From positions 2,232,001-2,296,000 of the forward strand of contig NZ_JADCJY010000001.1 in NCBI RefSeq assembly GCF_014982715.1: 64,000 bases of DNA, given 5' to 3'. The number at the start of each line of letters is the position of its first letter. The first letter of the stretch is position 1. Below are positions 36,235 through 45,367 of the stretch, piece after piece. Made by a program: the position numbers and the translations under genes. The notes under the pieces are model-generated. The model searched no databases and had not been told where the DNA came from. It saw only the letters and a program-made list of their open reading frames with translations. The DNA is from Gallalistipes aquisgranensis. Its GTDB lineage: Bacteria > Bacteroidota > Bacteroidia > Bacteroidales > Rikenellaceae.

Positions 36235-37248
36235 ATGCCTGTCCGCTATTTCAAATACGACAAGCCCTTCCGGCTCGAAAACGGGGAGGAACTTCCCGAA
36301 CTCACCATCGCATACCACACTTTCGGAAAACCGAAAGGGGACAATACGATCTGGGTGTGCCATGCCCTGACGGCCAATTCGGACGTGGCCGACTGGTGGC
36401 CCCACTCGGTGGAGCAGGGCCGGTTTCTCGACCCGAGGCGCTATTTCGTGGTGTGCGCCAACATCATCGGCTCCCACTACGGCTCGACCGGGCCGCTGAG
36501 CGTCAATCCCGCCACGGGCCGCCCCTACTACGACACGTTCCCCTTCATCACCGTGCGCGACATGGTCGCCGCCCACCTGCTGCTGGCCGACCACCTCGGC
36601 ATCCGCCGCATGCGGGCCATCGTGGGCAGTTCGATCGGAGGGTTCCAGGCGATGGAGATGGCCCTCTCGCGCCCGGGAATCGCGGAGAAACTGGTGCTGA
36701 TCGCCACCGCCGCCCGCAGCCAGCCGTGGGCCATCGCCTTCAACGAATCGCAGCGCATGGCCATCGAGGCCGACGCCACCTACGGACGGCCCGAGCCCGA
36801 CGCCGGGATGAAGGGCATGCGCGTGTCGCGGTCGATCGGCCTGCTGAGCTACCGGGGCTCCTCGGCCTACAACGCCACCCAGCAGGAGAACGACACGATG
36901 TACAAGGTGGCCGGTTTCCGCGCCACCACCTACCAGCAGTACCAGGGCGACAAGCTCTGCCGACGCTTCGACGCCTACTCCTACTACCGCCTCACGCAAG
37001 CGTTCGACTCCCACAACGTGGGCCGCTACCGGGGCGGCATCGAGAGCGCCCTCGGCCAGATCGCCTGCCCCACGCTGGTGGTGGGCATCTCGTCGGACAT
37101 CATCTTCCCCGTATCGGAGCAGATATACCTCTACCGCCACATCCCCGGCGCCCGGCTGCACCTGATCAGCTCGCCCTTCGGGCACGACGGGTTCCTGGTG
37201 GAGCACGACAAGCTCAACGCCCTGCTCAAACCCTTTCTGGCAGACTGA
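36235..37248 (+). CDS. metX: Homoserine O-acetyltransferase
   Basis: A 337-residue alpha/beta-hydrolase-fold acyltransferase that activates homoserine for methionine synthesis. The catalytic set is visible: Ser in [14 protein letters not shown], Asp in [10 protein letters not shown] and His in [24 protein letters not shown] and [13 protein letters not shown] are characteristic of MetX (the latter covers the SSG/TGP region). O-succinyl use cannot be excluded from motifs alone. The O-acetylhomoserine sulfhydrylase gene metY lies 20 kb away in the same window (56246-57526) and uses its product. It is not in an operon with it; purD follows 38 bases downstream. Confidence 0.9.
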   Translation: MPVRYFKYDKPFRLENGEELPELTIAYHTFGKPKGDNTIWVCHALTANSDVADWWPHSVEQGRFLDPRRYFVVCANIIGSHYGSTGPLSVNPATGRPYYDTFPFITVRDMVAAHLLLADHLGIRRMRAIVGSSIGGFQAMEMALSRPGIAEKLVLIATAARSQPWAIAFNESQRMAIEADATYGRPEPDAGMKGMRVSRSIGLLSYRGSSAYNATQQENDTMYKVAGFRATTYQQYQGDKLCRRFDAYSYYRLTQAFDSHNVGRYRGGIESALGQIACPTLVVGISSDIIFPVSEQIYLYRHIPGARLHLISSPFGHDGFLVEHDKLNALLKPFLAD

Positions 37249-37286
37249 CCCATACAACACAACATACACACATTAAGCCATACGCA

Positions 37287-38585
37287 ATGAAATTACCCGA
37301 ATCCGTCAACGTGTTACTCCTGGGCTCCGGCGGCCGCGAACACGCGATCGCCCGCCAGATTTCGCTCAGCCCCCGCACCGCACGCCTCTACATCGCACCC
37401 GGCAACGCCGGAACCGCGGCGCTGGGTACCAACGTGGAACTCTCGCCCACCCATTTCGGCACGCTGAAACAGTTCGTCCTCACCAACAATATCAACCTGG
37501 TCATGGTAGGGCCCGAGGAGCCCCTCGTCAAGGGGATCTACGACTTTTTCCACGAAGACAGCGACATCCACCACATTCCGGTGATCGGTCCGTCGGCCGC
37601 AGGGGCCCGGCTCGAAGGGAGCAAGGATTTCGCCAAGGCCTTCATGGCCCGCCACGGCATCCCCACGGCCGCCTACCGCAGTTTCACGAAGGAGACGCTC
37701 GATGAAGGACGCCGCTTTCTGGAGACCCTGAAGGCACCCTACGTGCTCAAGGCCGACGGGCTGGCCGCCGGCAAGGGCGTGCTGATCCTCCCCTCGCTCG
37801 ACGAGGCGAAGGAGGAACTGGGCCGGATGCTGGAAGGCAAGTTCGGCGCCGCGGGCAACACGGTGGTGATCGAGGAGTACCTGGACGGCATCGAGTGTTC
37901 GGTCTTCGTGGCCACCGACGGCGCCCACTACAAGATTCTCCCCGTAGCCAAGGACTACAAGCGCGTCGGAGAGGGCGACACGGGCCTCAACACGGGCGGC
38001 ATGGGCGCCGTATCGCCCGTTCCGTTCGCCGACGACGTCTTCATGGAGAAGGTGCGCACGACGATCGTGGAACCCACCGTGGAGGGGCTCCGGAAAGAGA
38101 AGATCGACTATAAGGGATTCATCTTCATCGGCCTGATGAATGTGGGCGGAACGCCCTACGTCATCGAATACAACGTCCGCATGGGCGACCCGGAGACCGA
38201 GGTGGTCTTCCCGCGCATCGAATCGGACATCATGGAGCTCTTCGAGGGCATGGCCCACGGGTCGCTCGACCGCTACCGGCTGAAGATCGACCCGCGCACG
38301 GCCACGACCGTGGTCTGCGTCTCGGGCGGCTATCCGGGCGACTACACGAAGGGATTCGCCATCGAGGGGCTCGACACGCCCTGCGAGAGCATCGTCTACC
38401 ACGCCGGCACCGCCGTCAAAGGGGGGAAAACCGTCACCGCGGGCGGGCGCGTGCTGGCCGTCACCTCGCTGGGAGACAGCATCGCCGAGGCACTGGAAAA
38501 GAGCTACCGCACCATCTCCGGCATCCGCTACGAGGGTCTCTACCGCCGGGGCGACATCGGGCAGGACCTGATGAAACTGGAATAA
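37287..38585 (+). CDS. purD: Phosphoribosylamine-glycine ligase
   Basis: A 432-residue ATP-grasp ligase, the second step of purine synthesis. The N-terminal [13 protein letters not shown] is diagnostic, followed by [13 protein letters not shown], the ATP-grasp [11 protein letters not shown], and the metal-binding [17 protein letters not shown]. The length is usual. The frame is open far upstream through metX, but the family N-terminus sets the start at 37287. Confidence 0.97.
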   Translation: MKLPESVNVLLLGSGGREHAIARQISLSPRTARLYIAPGNAGTAALGTNVELSPTHFGTLKQFVLTNNINLVMVGPEEPLVKGIYDFFHEDSDIHHIPVIGPSAAGARLEGSKDFAKAFMARHGIPTAAYRSFTKETLDEGRRFLETLKAPYVLKADGLAAGKGVLILPSLDEAKEELGRMLEGKFGAAGNTVVIEEYLDGIECSVFVATDGAHYKILPVAKDYKRVGEGDTGLNTGGMGAVSPVPFADDVFMEKVRTTIVEPTVEGLRKEKIDYKGFIFIGLMNVGGTPYVIEYNVRMGDPETEVVFPRIESDIMELFEGMAHGSLDRYRLKIDPRTATTVVCVSGGYPGDYTKGFAIEGLDTPCESIVYHAGTAVKGGKTVTAGGRVLAVTSLGDSIAEALEKSYRTISGIRYEGLYRRGDIGQDLMKLE

Positions 38586-38651
38586 CCGGACCGCCCGGCA
38601 GGCCGGGTGTCCGCGCGGGTGCCGCCCGCCGAACCGCCAACAGGAAACACC

Positions 38652-39758
38652 ATGCAACTCGACATCGTCCGCCAACCGCTTTCGCTCACCCTGCTGCTGC
38701 TCGCCCTGCTGCTGGCCCTCTTCTGGGGCAGCGGGGATGCCGGGCCGGCAGGAGTGCGGGAACGGCAGGCCCTTCCTGCGGCCGTGATGCGGGAAGCGGC
38801 GGGTCCGGCGGACCGGGCGGAGGGCAGAGCGGAGAAGAACGGAACGGGGGCCGGAGAGGATACCGCCACGCGGGCTGCGGCCCGTGCCATGCCGCTGGAG
38901 GCGCTGCTCGTGCCGGGGAGCGTCCCGCCCGGATTTCCCTACCGGCTCGGGACGGCCGCCCTGCTCTTTCTGGCGGCGCTGCTGGTCACGCGCATCGTCA
39001 CCCGCAACATGGTGCTGGTGGTACGCACCTATCTGCCGGCGCTCTTCTTCGCCGTCGTCGCCTCGGGATTCTACCGTTCGGACAACGGAGCGGCCTCGGC
39101 CGTGGCCGCGCTGCTGCTCATCGCGGGTTCCGACCGGCTGATCGCGGGATTCCGGCGCAAGGCGAGTTTCGATCCGCTCTTCCGGGGAGCCTTCCTGCTG
39201 GGCACCGCCCCGCTGGTCGCCGCGCCCGCCGTGCTCTTCTTTCCGGCGGTGCCCGTGGCGGTCGTCCTCTTCCGGCGCAACGGACACGAGGCGGCTGTCG
39301 CCCTCATCGGGTACGTGCTGCCCCTGCTGGTCTGCTCCTATGTCTATTGGGGGATGGGGTATCCGTTCGGCCACGTGGGGGAAATGCTCGCCGGGGCGCT
39401 CACGACACCGGCCGTCCCCGACATGCTGACGCTGCGGGCCGGGCTCTGGCGCATGGCGCTCGCGGCCCTGCTTCTGCTGCTCACCGTCCTCTCCATCGTC
39501 TCCTTCGCGGGCCATGCGGCGCAGATGCGGACGCGCGCCCGCCGCATTTTCCTCTATTTCATCTATATGCTGGTCCCCGGAGCGGGACTTTTCCTGCTGC
39601 CGGGCCGCTCGCCGGAGATGTTCGCCCTGCTGGCCGTGCCGCTGGCGGTCATCGCCCCCAACTTCTTCGTGCGGCATACGGGAGCACTGCCCGCCCTGCT
39701 CTACCTGTCGTTGCTGCTCTGTGCAGCGGCCGTCCGCTTCCTGCCGTCACCCTTCTGA
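38652..39758 (+). CDS. Multi-pass membrane protein of unknown function
   Basis: A 368-residue inner-membrane protein. A first helix (about 10-28) is followed by a 50-residue Ala/Gly/Arg-rich extramembrane loop, then eight or nine closely spaced hydrophobic segments to the C-terminus. No catalytic motif is seen. It resembles the DUF6427-type proteins found beside purD in Bacteroidetes, but that assignment is by general appearance only. It lies 66 bases after purD and overlaps the convergent bioA gene by 12 bases at the 3' ends. Confidence 0.7.
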   Translation: MQLDIVRQPLSLTLLLLALLLALFWGSGDAGPAGVRERQALPAAVMREAAGPADRAEGRAEKNGTGAGEDTATRAAARAMPLEALLVPGSVPPGFPYRLGTAALLFLAALLVTRIVTRNMVLVVRTYLPALFFAVVASGFYRSDNGAASAVAALLLIAGSDRLIAGFRRKASFDPLFRGAFLLGTAPLVAAPAVLFFPAVPVAVVLFRRNGHEAAVALIGYVLPLLVCSYVYWGMGYPFGHVGEMLAGALTTPAVPDMLTLRAGLWRMALAALLLLLTVLSIVSFAGHAAQMRTRARRIFLYFIYMLVPGAGLFLLPGRSPEMFALLAVPLAVIAPNFFVRHTGALPALLYLSLLLCAAAVRFLPSPF

Positions 39759-41057
39759 TCCGGACTCCGCAGACACCACGTCCACCAGCGCGGAGGTCAG
39801 CCGGGCCAGTTCGTCGTCCGTGATAATATAGGGAGGCATCACATAGACCAGCCGTCCGAAGGGACGCACCCACACGCCGCGCTCCACGAACCGCCGCTGC
39901 ATGGAGGCCATCTCCACGGGCCGCCGCATCTCGACCACGCCGATCGCCCCCAGCACCCGCACGTCGGCCACGCCCGGCAGTCCGGAAGCCGGGGCCAGTC
40001 CCCGCCGCAGGCCCTGCTCGATCTGCGCGATCCGCTCCAGGGGCGGATGTTCCGCGAGCAGTTCCAGCGAGGCGTTCGCCACGGCGCAGGCGAGCGGATT
40101 TCCCATGAAGGTGGGCCCGTGCATGAATTCGGCCGGATCGCCCGAAGAGATGGTGTCGGCCACCCCGCCCGTGGCCAGTACGGCCGCGAAACTCATGTAG
40201 CCGCCCGTGATCGCCTTGCCCACGCAGAGGATGTCGGGCGTGATGCCGGCCCACTCCGAGGCGAACATGCGGCCCGTGCGCCCGAATCCGGTGGCGATCT
40301 CGTCGGCGATGAGCAGCATGCCCAGCTCCGAGCACTTCTCCCGCAGCCGCCTGAGGTAGTCCGGATGGTAGAACCACATGCCGCCGGCCCCCTGCACCAC
40401 GGGTTCGAGAATGACGGCCGCGATACGGTCGCGGTGCTCTTCGAGCAGGGCCGCCATCGGTGCGAAATCGGCCTCGTCCCACTCACCGCCGAAACGGACG
40501 GAGGGACGCGGAGCGAAGAACTGGATCGGCAGCCGCCCCGTGTAGAGCGAGTGCATGCCCCCGACCGGGTCGCAGACCGACATGGCGTGCCACGTGTCGC
40601 CGTGGTAACCGCCCCGGATCGTGGCGATGCGGTTGCGGCCCCCTTCGCCCCGGGCGTGCATGTACTGGAGCGCCATCTTCACGGCCACCTCCACGGCCAC
40701 CGATCCCGAGTCGCAGAAGAAGACCCGGTCGAGTCCCTCCGGGGTCATGGCCACCAGCCGCCGGGCCAGCTCCACGGCCGGGGCGTGGGTGAGGCCGCCG
40801 AACATGACGTGGGCCATCCGCTCCGACTGCTCCCGCAGGGCGCGGTTGAGTACAGGATGGTTGTAGCCGTGCACGGCGCACCACCACGACGACATGCCGT
40901 CGATCAGGCGCCGGCCGTCCTCGAGTTCGAGCCAGACGCCCCGGGCGGAGACCACGGGATAGACCGGCAGGGGCCGGATCATGGAGGTATAGGGGTGCCA
41001 GATGTGGTCGCGGTCGAACGCCGTGTCGACACGCTGCTGTTTCGGGTCCATTCGCAT
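39747..41057 (-). CDS. bioA: Adenosylmethionine-8-amino-7-oxononanoate aminotransferase
   Basis: A 436-residue PLP-dependent aminotransferase of biotin synthesis (KAPA to DAPA with S-adenosylmethionine as amino donor). [18 protein letters not shown] and the [16 protein letters not shown] active-site segment are BioA hallmarks. [19 protein letters not shown] carries the PLP-binding Asp and [16 protein letters not shown] the Schiff-base Lys. No other biotin genes are nearby. The double Met start (41057 or 41051) is ambiguous. Confidence 0.95.
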   Translation of the reverse strand: MRMDPKQQRVDTAFDRDHIWHPYTSMIRPLPVYPVVSARGVWLELEDGRRLIDGMSSWWCAVHGYNHPVLNRALREQSERMAHVMFGGLTHAPAVELARRLVAMTPEGLDRVFFCDSGSVAVEVAVKMALQYMHARGEGGRNRIATIRGGYHGDTWHAMSVCDPVGGMHSLYTGRLPIQFFAPRPSVRFGGEWDEADFAPMAALLEEHRDRIAAVILEPVVQGAGGMWFYHPDYLRRLREKCSELGMLLIADEIATGFGRTGRMFASEWAGITPDILCVGKAITGGYMSFAAVLATGGVADTISSGDPAEFMHGPTFMGNPLACAVANASLELLAEHPPLERIAQIEQGLRRGLAPASGLPGVADVRVLGAIGVVEMRRPVEMASMQRRFVERGVWVRPFGRLVYVMPPYIITDDELARLTSALVDVVSAESGSEG

Positions 41058-41071
41058 CGTATTTAACGGGA

Positions 41072-41079
41072 CAAAGATA
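41072..41079 (-). promoter_or_regulatory. -7 box of bioA
   Basis: Minus-strand TATCTTTG, an exact TAnnTTTG match, 15 bases before the start codon. Confidence 0.6.
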
Positions 41080-41347
41080 ACATTTCCCCGCCGAAACGGA
41101 TCGCCCGGAGCCGCACAATATCGCATGCGGCCGGCCGGAAAGAGGGCGGACACCGGGGATCCCTCTCCGCCGCGGTCCGCGGGACACGGACGGAAGCCCC
41201 GGAAGATGAACGGGGAGGCCGCGATACCGCCGCATACAGACGGCGGAGATGACCGGAAAAAAACGGGAAGCTGGCACGAAGATTGTTCGGGTTCATTCGT
41301 AGCACATCCGTTCCGCACGGGGCGTCATTTCGTGCCGGAATAGATAA

Positions 41348-41376
41348 TATTGTATTTTTTACAATAAAATATTGTA
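41348..41376. promoter_or_regulatory. Cluster of TATTGTA boxes (candidate operator)
   Basis: TATTGTA (41348-41354) faces its inverse TACAATA (41360-41366), and a further direct TATTGTA follows at 41370-41376. A fourth TATTGTA (41511-41517) overlaps the -7 box of the AraC-type gene. The repetition suggests binding sites for that regulator. Confidence 0.45.
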
Positions 41377-41493
41377 TCGTACGTATATTAAATTGCATGC
41401 CGATTGCATTTCGTTTTTCAGACAAATCACTAATATACAACATACTACGACAATAAAGAGAAATTACATTGTAAAAATCTTGCAAAAACTATT

Positions 41494-41523
41494 GCTTTAA
41501 TGAATTAATATTGTACATTTGTG
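41494..41523 (+). promoter_or_regulatory. Promoter of the AraC-type regulator
   Basis: TTG (41494-41496) and TACATTTG (41516-41523) are separated by 19 bases, the canonical Bacteroidetes -33/-7 spacing. The leader is about 60 bases and AT-rich. Confidence 0.65.
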
Positions 41524-41592
41524 TCAGGAGCATTCAATAATTCATCAAATATTCTATTCTCTATTATTATTCACAATTAAAAATCCAACATT

Positions 41593-42516
41593 ATGACCAA
41601 CCGTTTTCCGACTCCGACCCAACAACCGATGATCGTGAAGTATGTACAACCCTACCGCAACGGCATCCAGTCCCACAACCTCTCCCGCCACGGCATCGGC
41701 TACGTACTGCGCGGCAAAAAGTACATCTACTACGGCGACGTCCGCCACGAAGTGAACCGCGGCGACCTCTTCTACCTGAGCACCGGCCATCACTACACCG
41801 AAGACATCCCGGAAAACGGAAAGCCTTTCGAACAGATCACCTTCTACTATACGCCCGAACAGTTGGGCCGCATCCTCACCCAGCTGAGCATGAACTACCA
41901 GCTCAACATCACCAACGACCACAGCTGCGAGAACTGCCGCGAACAGAGCCACGTGATCTATCCGGCATGGAGCACCGTCCGCAACTTCTTCTCGACGATC
42001 AACCAGTACATCAAGGACGACCTGTTCACCCAGGACGAAACGGCCGAAACGCTCAAAATGACCGAACTGATGTACCTGATCCTCACACAGAACGACTGCT
42101 GCCTCAAGAGCAAGGTGCTCGGCAACATCGACCAGATGAAGGAGAACTTCGAGCAGACGATCCACCAGAACATATTCAACGACGTGTCGATCGACGAACT
42201 GGCCCAGATGTGCAACCGCAGCCTCACCTCGTTCAAGAAGGAGTTCAAGAAGCACTTTTTCGAACCGCCCCACAAATGGTTCATCAAACAGCGGCTCATG
42301 CACTCGCGCCTGCTGCTGATCTCCACCAACAAGTCCATTTCGGAGATCGGAATCGAATGCAATTTCCCGAACACCTCCCATTTCATCAAGCTCTTCAAGA
42401 AGGAGTACGGCCTCACGCCGGCCACCTACCGCGGCCGCCACAGCGAGGGAAACGCTCCTGCGGGATACCCCGCCACGGCAGGAAACACCAGCCGTGAGGT
42501 ATTCCAGAGCGCATAA
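41593..42516 (+). CDS. AraC-family transcriptional regulator
   Basis: A 307-residue regulator. The N-terminal half is a cupin-like sensor domain (SRHGIGYVLRGKKYIYYGDV, then DLFYLSTGHHYTEDI). The C-terminal 100 residues contain the double helix-turn-helix: DVSIDELAQMCNRSLTSFKKEFKKHF, then ISEIGIECNFPNTSHFIKLFKKEYGLTPATYR. The effector is unknown. The gene is monocistronic with a strong promoter and TATTGTA boxes upstream. A cytosolic Cys-x-x-Cys (SCENCRE, about residue 115) may be functional. Confidence 0.92.
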   Translation: MTNRFPTPTQQPMIVKYVQPYRNGIQSHNLSRHGIGYVLRGKKYIYYGDVRHEVNRGDLFYLSTGHHYTEDIPENGKPFEQITFYYTPEQLGRILTQLSMNYQLNITNDHSCENCREQSHVIYPAWSTVRNFFSTINQYIKDDLFTQDETAETLKMTELMYLILTQNDCCLKSKVLGNIDQMKENFEQTIHQNIFNDVSIDELAQMCNRSLTSFKKEFKKHFFEPPHKWFIKQRLMHSRLLLISTNKSISEIGIECNFPNTSHFIKLFKKEYGLTPATYRGRHSEGNAPAGYPATAGNTSREVFQSA

Positions 42517-42764
42517 CCCCACCCATCGGAAACACCAATTTTACCCTGAGAAACCGGACGTCGGTCTGTCTTCATCGTTTTTCGAAACAGGAGACGCAAT
42601 AACGATCCAATTATCCATGCAACAAGCTATCGAATATTCTATTTAATAACGTATGACCAACCTTTTTTCCTAAAATCGTAAAATAAGGGATATTCCGGCG
42701 TCCGGTTTTTTTTAAAAAGAGCTTCATATTCCCCTCTCCGCCGTCGGCGGAAAGAATAAATTTC

Positions 42765-42793
42765 AAAAAGTCGCAGATTTACTGCGACTTTTT
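42765..42793 (+). terminator. Intrinsic terminator
   Basis: AAAAAGTCGCAG (42765-42776) pairs with CTGCGACTTTTT (42782-42793) around ATTTA and is followed by more T. It is a textbook terminator, 250 bases after the AraC-type gene and immediately before the small RNA promoter. Confidence 0.8.
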
Positions 42794-42823
42794 TTTGTTA
42801 ATTGAAAATAAACCCTAACTTTG
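42794..42823 (+). promoter_or_regulatory. Promoter of the candidate small RNA
   Basis: TTTG (42794-42797) and TAACTTTG (42816-42823) with an 18-base spacer match the Bacteroidetes promoter pattern closely. No start codon with a useful frame follows before the terminator. Confidence 0.6.
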
Positions 42824-42829
42824 TATATG

Positions 42830-42920
42830 GAAGTCTGGGGGAATGCTCCCCAAACCTCTACTAACCAATGCTAACCTAACCTGATAAAATGGGGAAACGA
42901 GTTTCTCCATTTTATTTTTG
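42830..42920 (+). ncRNA. Candidate small RNA of about 90 bases
   Basis: A promoter, a short transcribed region and a strong terminator form a complete unit without an ORF. The predicted RNA has a 5' hairpin (TGGGG...CCCCA, about 42836-42852) and an unpaired stretch with three CTAACC repeats (about 42860-42881). It ends in a 14-15-bp terminator stem (42884-42898 with 42901-42915) and five T. It stops four bases before the convergent terminase gene. I do not recognise it as a named RNA family. Confidence 0.55.
42884..42919 (+). terminator. Terminator of the candidate small RNA
   Basis: ATAAAATGGGGAAAC (42884-42898) pairs with GTTTCTCCATTTTAT (42901-42915), with one G-U pair and a CGAG cap, followed by TTTT. 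Confidence 0.75.
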
Positions 42921-42923
42921 TCC

Positions 42924-44384
42924 CTACCGGAGGAACCCCACGGCCTGGAGCCGCGCCCGGTGGGGCTGCACCGTCTCCCGCTCCACGATTCCGGTCAGTA
43001 CGTCGGGCGCGTCGTGCCAGCGGTTGGCCCGGAAGCTGCGTCGGTAGGTGGTCAGGTGGCGGGCGAACAGGGGCCAGCGGCGCTCCCAGTCGGCGGGCAT
43101 GCGGATCTGGCGCAGCACGGTGGAGGAGTTGGAGAGGATGCGGGCCTCCTTGTTGGCACTCTGACAGAACCACTCCACCCGGGCCAGCGTCGCCAGGCGC
43201 GCCACGGAACGGGCGAATCCCCGGCCGCCGTTGTTGCTCTCGACGCGGGCCAGGCGCGTCTGTTCCCGCCCCAGCATGTCGGCCACCAGCTGTTCGGTCA
43301 CCTCCATCCGCTCGCGGGAGTAGACCACATCCGTCACATAGATCGCCCCCGTGCGGTCCACCGCGTAGCAGACCGAGCAGAGAAAGTCGTCGCCCGTGTC
43401 GGCCGTGTCGGTGTAGTTGGCCCGGGCCACCACGTCGGAGTCGGGGGGCAGGCGGTCGTAGAGGAGGAAATTCCCTCCGTAGAGCAGTCCCTCCCGGGAG
43501 CAGGGACGCCCCTGGTAGAGCGCCTCGAAACGCCACGGATCGAGACGGGCCTTCTCCTGCAGCAGACGGACGCTGTGCCGCTGCGGCCAGAGGGCTTCGC
43601 CCGGGGTGCGGGGATCGACCTCGGTGGGTCCGCCCTCCTTGAGCGCCTCGAAGTGGAGCGCCAGCCATCCCTCGCGCGGCTCCCCGAGCTGTGCCCAGCG
43701 GGTGAGGCGTTCGACCGGTTCGCGGGCCCCGATCCGGCCGATCAGGTCCTCCTCGTGCCAGCGGGTGAAGACCAGCAGTTCGGAAGAGTCGTTGTGCAGG
43801 CGGGTCTTCACCACGGAGGTGTACCACTCCCAGCAGTTCTCGCGGATGAGGGGCGAATCGGCCTCCATCGCGTCGCGGTAGAGATCGTCCAGTATGAACG
43901 TGTCCACCCGGTTTCCGGTGAGAGCCCCCTCCCGGCCCACGGCGAAGAGTTCTCCCTGGTGGCCGACCACCTCCGTCCGTTCGCCCGTGCGGACGAAACC
44001 CGTACTCTCCTGCGGAGGAAGGCCGGGCGAACCCTTGATGAGGGTGTCCGGGAAAAAGGCACGGTAGGCGGGCGAGAGGATCGTCCTCTGCACCCGGCGG
44101 TTGAAACGCATGGCCAGCGACGCGGCATAGGAGGCGACCGTGATCCGGCGGTCGGGATCGAGGCCCAGCAGGTAGGCCGGAAGCAGTTCGCACGCGCCCA
44201 GCGACTTGCCGTGCTGCGGAGGCACGGTGACGATGAGCCGCCGCACGCCTCCCCGGGCGAAAGCCTCCAGCACGCGGTAGTAGGCTTCGTGGAAGGGCGT
44301 CAGCTCCAGCATGGGGAAAAGGGCCCGGGCGAACCGGACGAACTCCGGGCCGGCGGCGGGCCCTGCCGATCTCTTTTTAGTCAT
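42924..44384 (-). CDS. Phage terminase large subunit (isolated)
   Basis: A 486-residue TerL-like protein that appears complete: ATPase plus RNase H-type nuclease. The modified Walker A is VTVPPQHGKS (about 52-61), Walker B is VDTFILDDLYRD, the coupling motif is LVFTRWHEEDL, and the nuclease residues sit in NYTDTADTGDDF, RVESNNGGRGFARS and WHDAPDVLTGIVE. In phages it packages DNA into capsids. Here no portal, capsid, tail or small-terminase gene is near, and the GC content matches the host. It is either the remnant of an old prophage or has been kept for another role. The start MTKKRSAGPA (44384) is supported by the divergent promoter spacing. Confidence 0.85.
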   Translation of the reverse strand: MTKKRSAGPAAGPEFVRFARALFPMLELTPFHEAYYRVLEAFARGGVRRLIVTVPPQHGKSLGACELLPAYLLGLDPDRRITVASYAASLAMRFNRRVQRTILSPAYRAFFPDTLIKGSPGLPPQESTGFVRTGERTEVVGHQGELFAVGREGALTGNRVDTFILDDLYRDAMEADSPLIRENCWEWYTSVVKTRLHNDSSELLVFTRWHEEDLIGRIGAREPVERLTRWAQLGEPREGWLALHFEALKEGGPTEVDPRTPGEALWPQRHSVRLLQEKARLDPWRFEALYQGRPCSREGLLYGGNFLLYDRLPPDSDVVARANYTDTADTGDDFLCSVCYAVDRTGAIYVTDVVYSRERMEVTEQLVADMLGREQTRLARVESNNGGRGFARSVARLATLARVEWFCQSANKEARILSNSSTVLRQIRMPADWERRWPLFARHLTTYRRSFRANRWHDAPDVLTGIVERETVQPHRARLQAVGFLR

Positions 44385-44501
44385 GGTCTTCACTGCTGCG
44401 GAATGCCGCGGAGCACGGGTTTCTCCCGCACCTTCCGGACGGCCGCCCCAAAAATAGGCCGGCAGGGGGGATTCCCTTTTCCATAAATGCGGACCCCGCT
44501 G

Positions 44502-44532
44502 TTGCCGGGTCAATTTTTTATCGTTATCTTTG
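44502..44532 (+). promoter_or_regulatory. Promoter of the S24-type repressor gene
   Basis: TTG (44502-44504) and TATCTTTG (44525-44532), 20 bases apart, precede the start codon at 44557 by 24 bases. It lies in the 172-base region between the divergent terminase and repressor genes. Confidence 0.6.
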
Positions 44533-44556
44533 TCTCTATCCAACCGTTGAACCGAC

Positions 44557-45276
44557 ATGAAAGAGAAAGTCAACGACCGGCTGAAACGTTTCCGCAAGGA
44601 GCTGCATCTGACCCAGGAGTCGGTGGCCGCCCGGCTGGGCATCGGCAAGAGCGCCCTGTCGATGGTAGAAAACGGGCATGCCGCCCTGTCGGCCCGCAAC
44701 CGCGACCTGCTGATCCGCGCCTACGGCCTCAACCCCGCCTGGCTGGACGAGGGGACGGAGCCGATGCTGGCCGGTGTGCCCGGAGAGGGGGCTGCCGAAG
44801 GGAACGGGGCGGCGTCTCCGGCCCCCCTGCCCGTACCGGAAGGAGGAGCCCGCCACCGGCAGGTCATCCCGCTGCGCGAAACGGTCACGGCGGGCGGCCT
44901 TTCGCCCCTGCTGGAGCGTCCGGAGGAGTTCGCCCCGGAGGAGTACCTGCAAATCCCGGGGCTCTCCCGCTGCGACGGGGCCGTACGGATACACGACGAC
45001 GGGATGGCCCCCCTGCTCAGGCGGGGCGACCTGGCGCTGTACCGGGCCGCCGACCCGGAGGGGGAACCCTTCTGGGGCGACATGTATCTGGTGGGGGTGG
45101 AGATCGGGGGCGAGGAGACGGTCGCGGTGCGCTACCTGCGTCCCGGCAGGCGGGAGGGATTCCTCGAACTGCGGGGCGCCGACCCTTCGCTTCCGGGACG
45201 GGAGGTGGAACGGAAGCGTATCCGGGCGCTGGCCCGGGTGGTGGCTACCCTGCGCATCGGCGGGGGAGGTCTCTGA
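44557..45276 (+). CDS. XRE/S24-type repressor lacking protease residues
   Basis: A 239-residue protein with an N-terminal helix-turn-helix (about 8-60, LTQESVAARLGIGKSALSMVENG) and a C-terminal LexA/S24-type fold (about 100-235). In the S24 signature, normally GDSMxPxxxxGD, the sequence is HDDGMAPLLRRGD: the catalytic Ser is Gly149. The later Lys position reads VAVRYLRPG, with Arg192. The protease is therefore probably dead, and the repressor would not self-cleave on DNA damage. It is divergent from the terminase gene. It could be a prophage remnant or a host regulator. Confidence 0.85.
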   Translation: MKEKVNDRLKRFRKELHLTQESVAARLGIGKSALSMVENGHAALSARNRDLLIRAYGLNPAWLDEGTEPMLAGVPGEGAAEGNGAASPAPLPVPEGGARHRQVIPLRETVTAGGLSPLLERPEEFAPEEYLQIPGLSRCDGAVRIHDDGMAPLLRRGDLALYRAADPEGEPFWGDMYLVGVEIGGEETVAVRYLRPGRREGFLELRGADPSLPGREVERKRIRALARVVATLRIGGGGL

Positions 45277-45323
45277 GAGAAGGATTTTCCGCGGGAAAGG
45301 AGGACAATGAACCGGCAAATTCC

Positions 45324-45331
45324 TATCTTTG
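45324..45331 (+). promoter_or_regulatory. -7 box of ung
   Basis: TATCTTTG, an exact match to TAnnTTTG, 36 bases before the ung start codon at 45368. Confidence 0.6.
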
Positions 45332-45367
45332 GCAGAAACAACTACGTACGAACCCAAATCACAGGCT

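Larger units (their letters stand above)
41058..41592. other. bioA/araC-type regulator intergenic region
   Basis: About 535 bases. The first 280 are GC-rich with only the bioA promoter recognised. From about 41341 the sequence turns AT-rich and carries repeated TATTGTA boxes and the promoter of the AraC-family gene. Confidence 0.6.
42517..42923. other. Intergenic region after the AraC-type gene
   Basis: About 400 bases that hold a short sequence resembling the regulator's own 5' end (42628-42675), a hairpin terminator (42765-42793), and a complete small transcription unit (promoter 42794-42823, terminator ending 42919). No protein gene is seen. Confidence 0.6.

Noticed and set aside
36216-38585. 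A 789-codon open frame that runs through metX into purD
   Set aside because: Its first 350 codons lie out of frame across metX and are Arg/Pro-rich antisense-type sequence. The purD family N-terminus fixes the real start at 37287.
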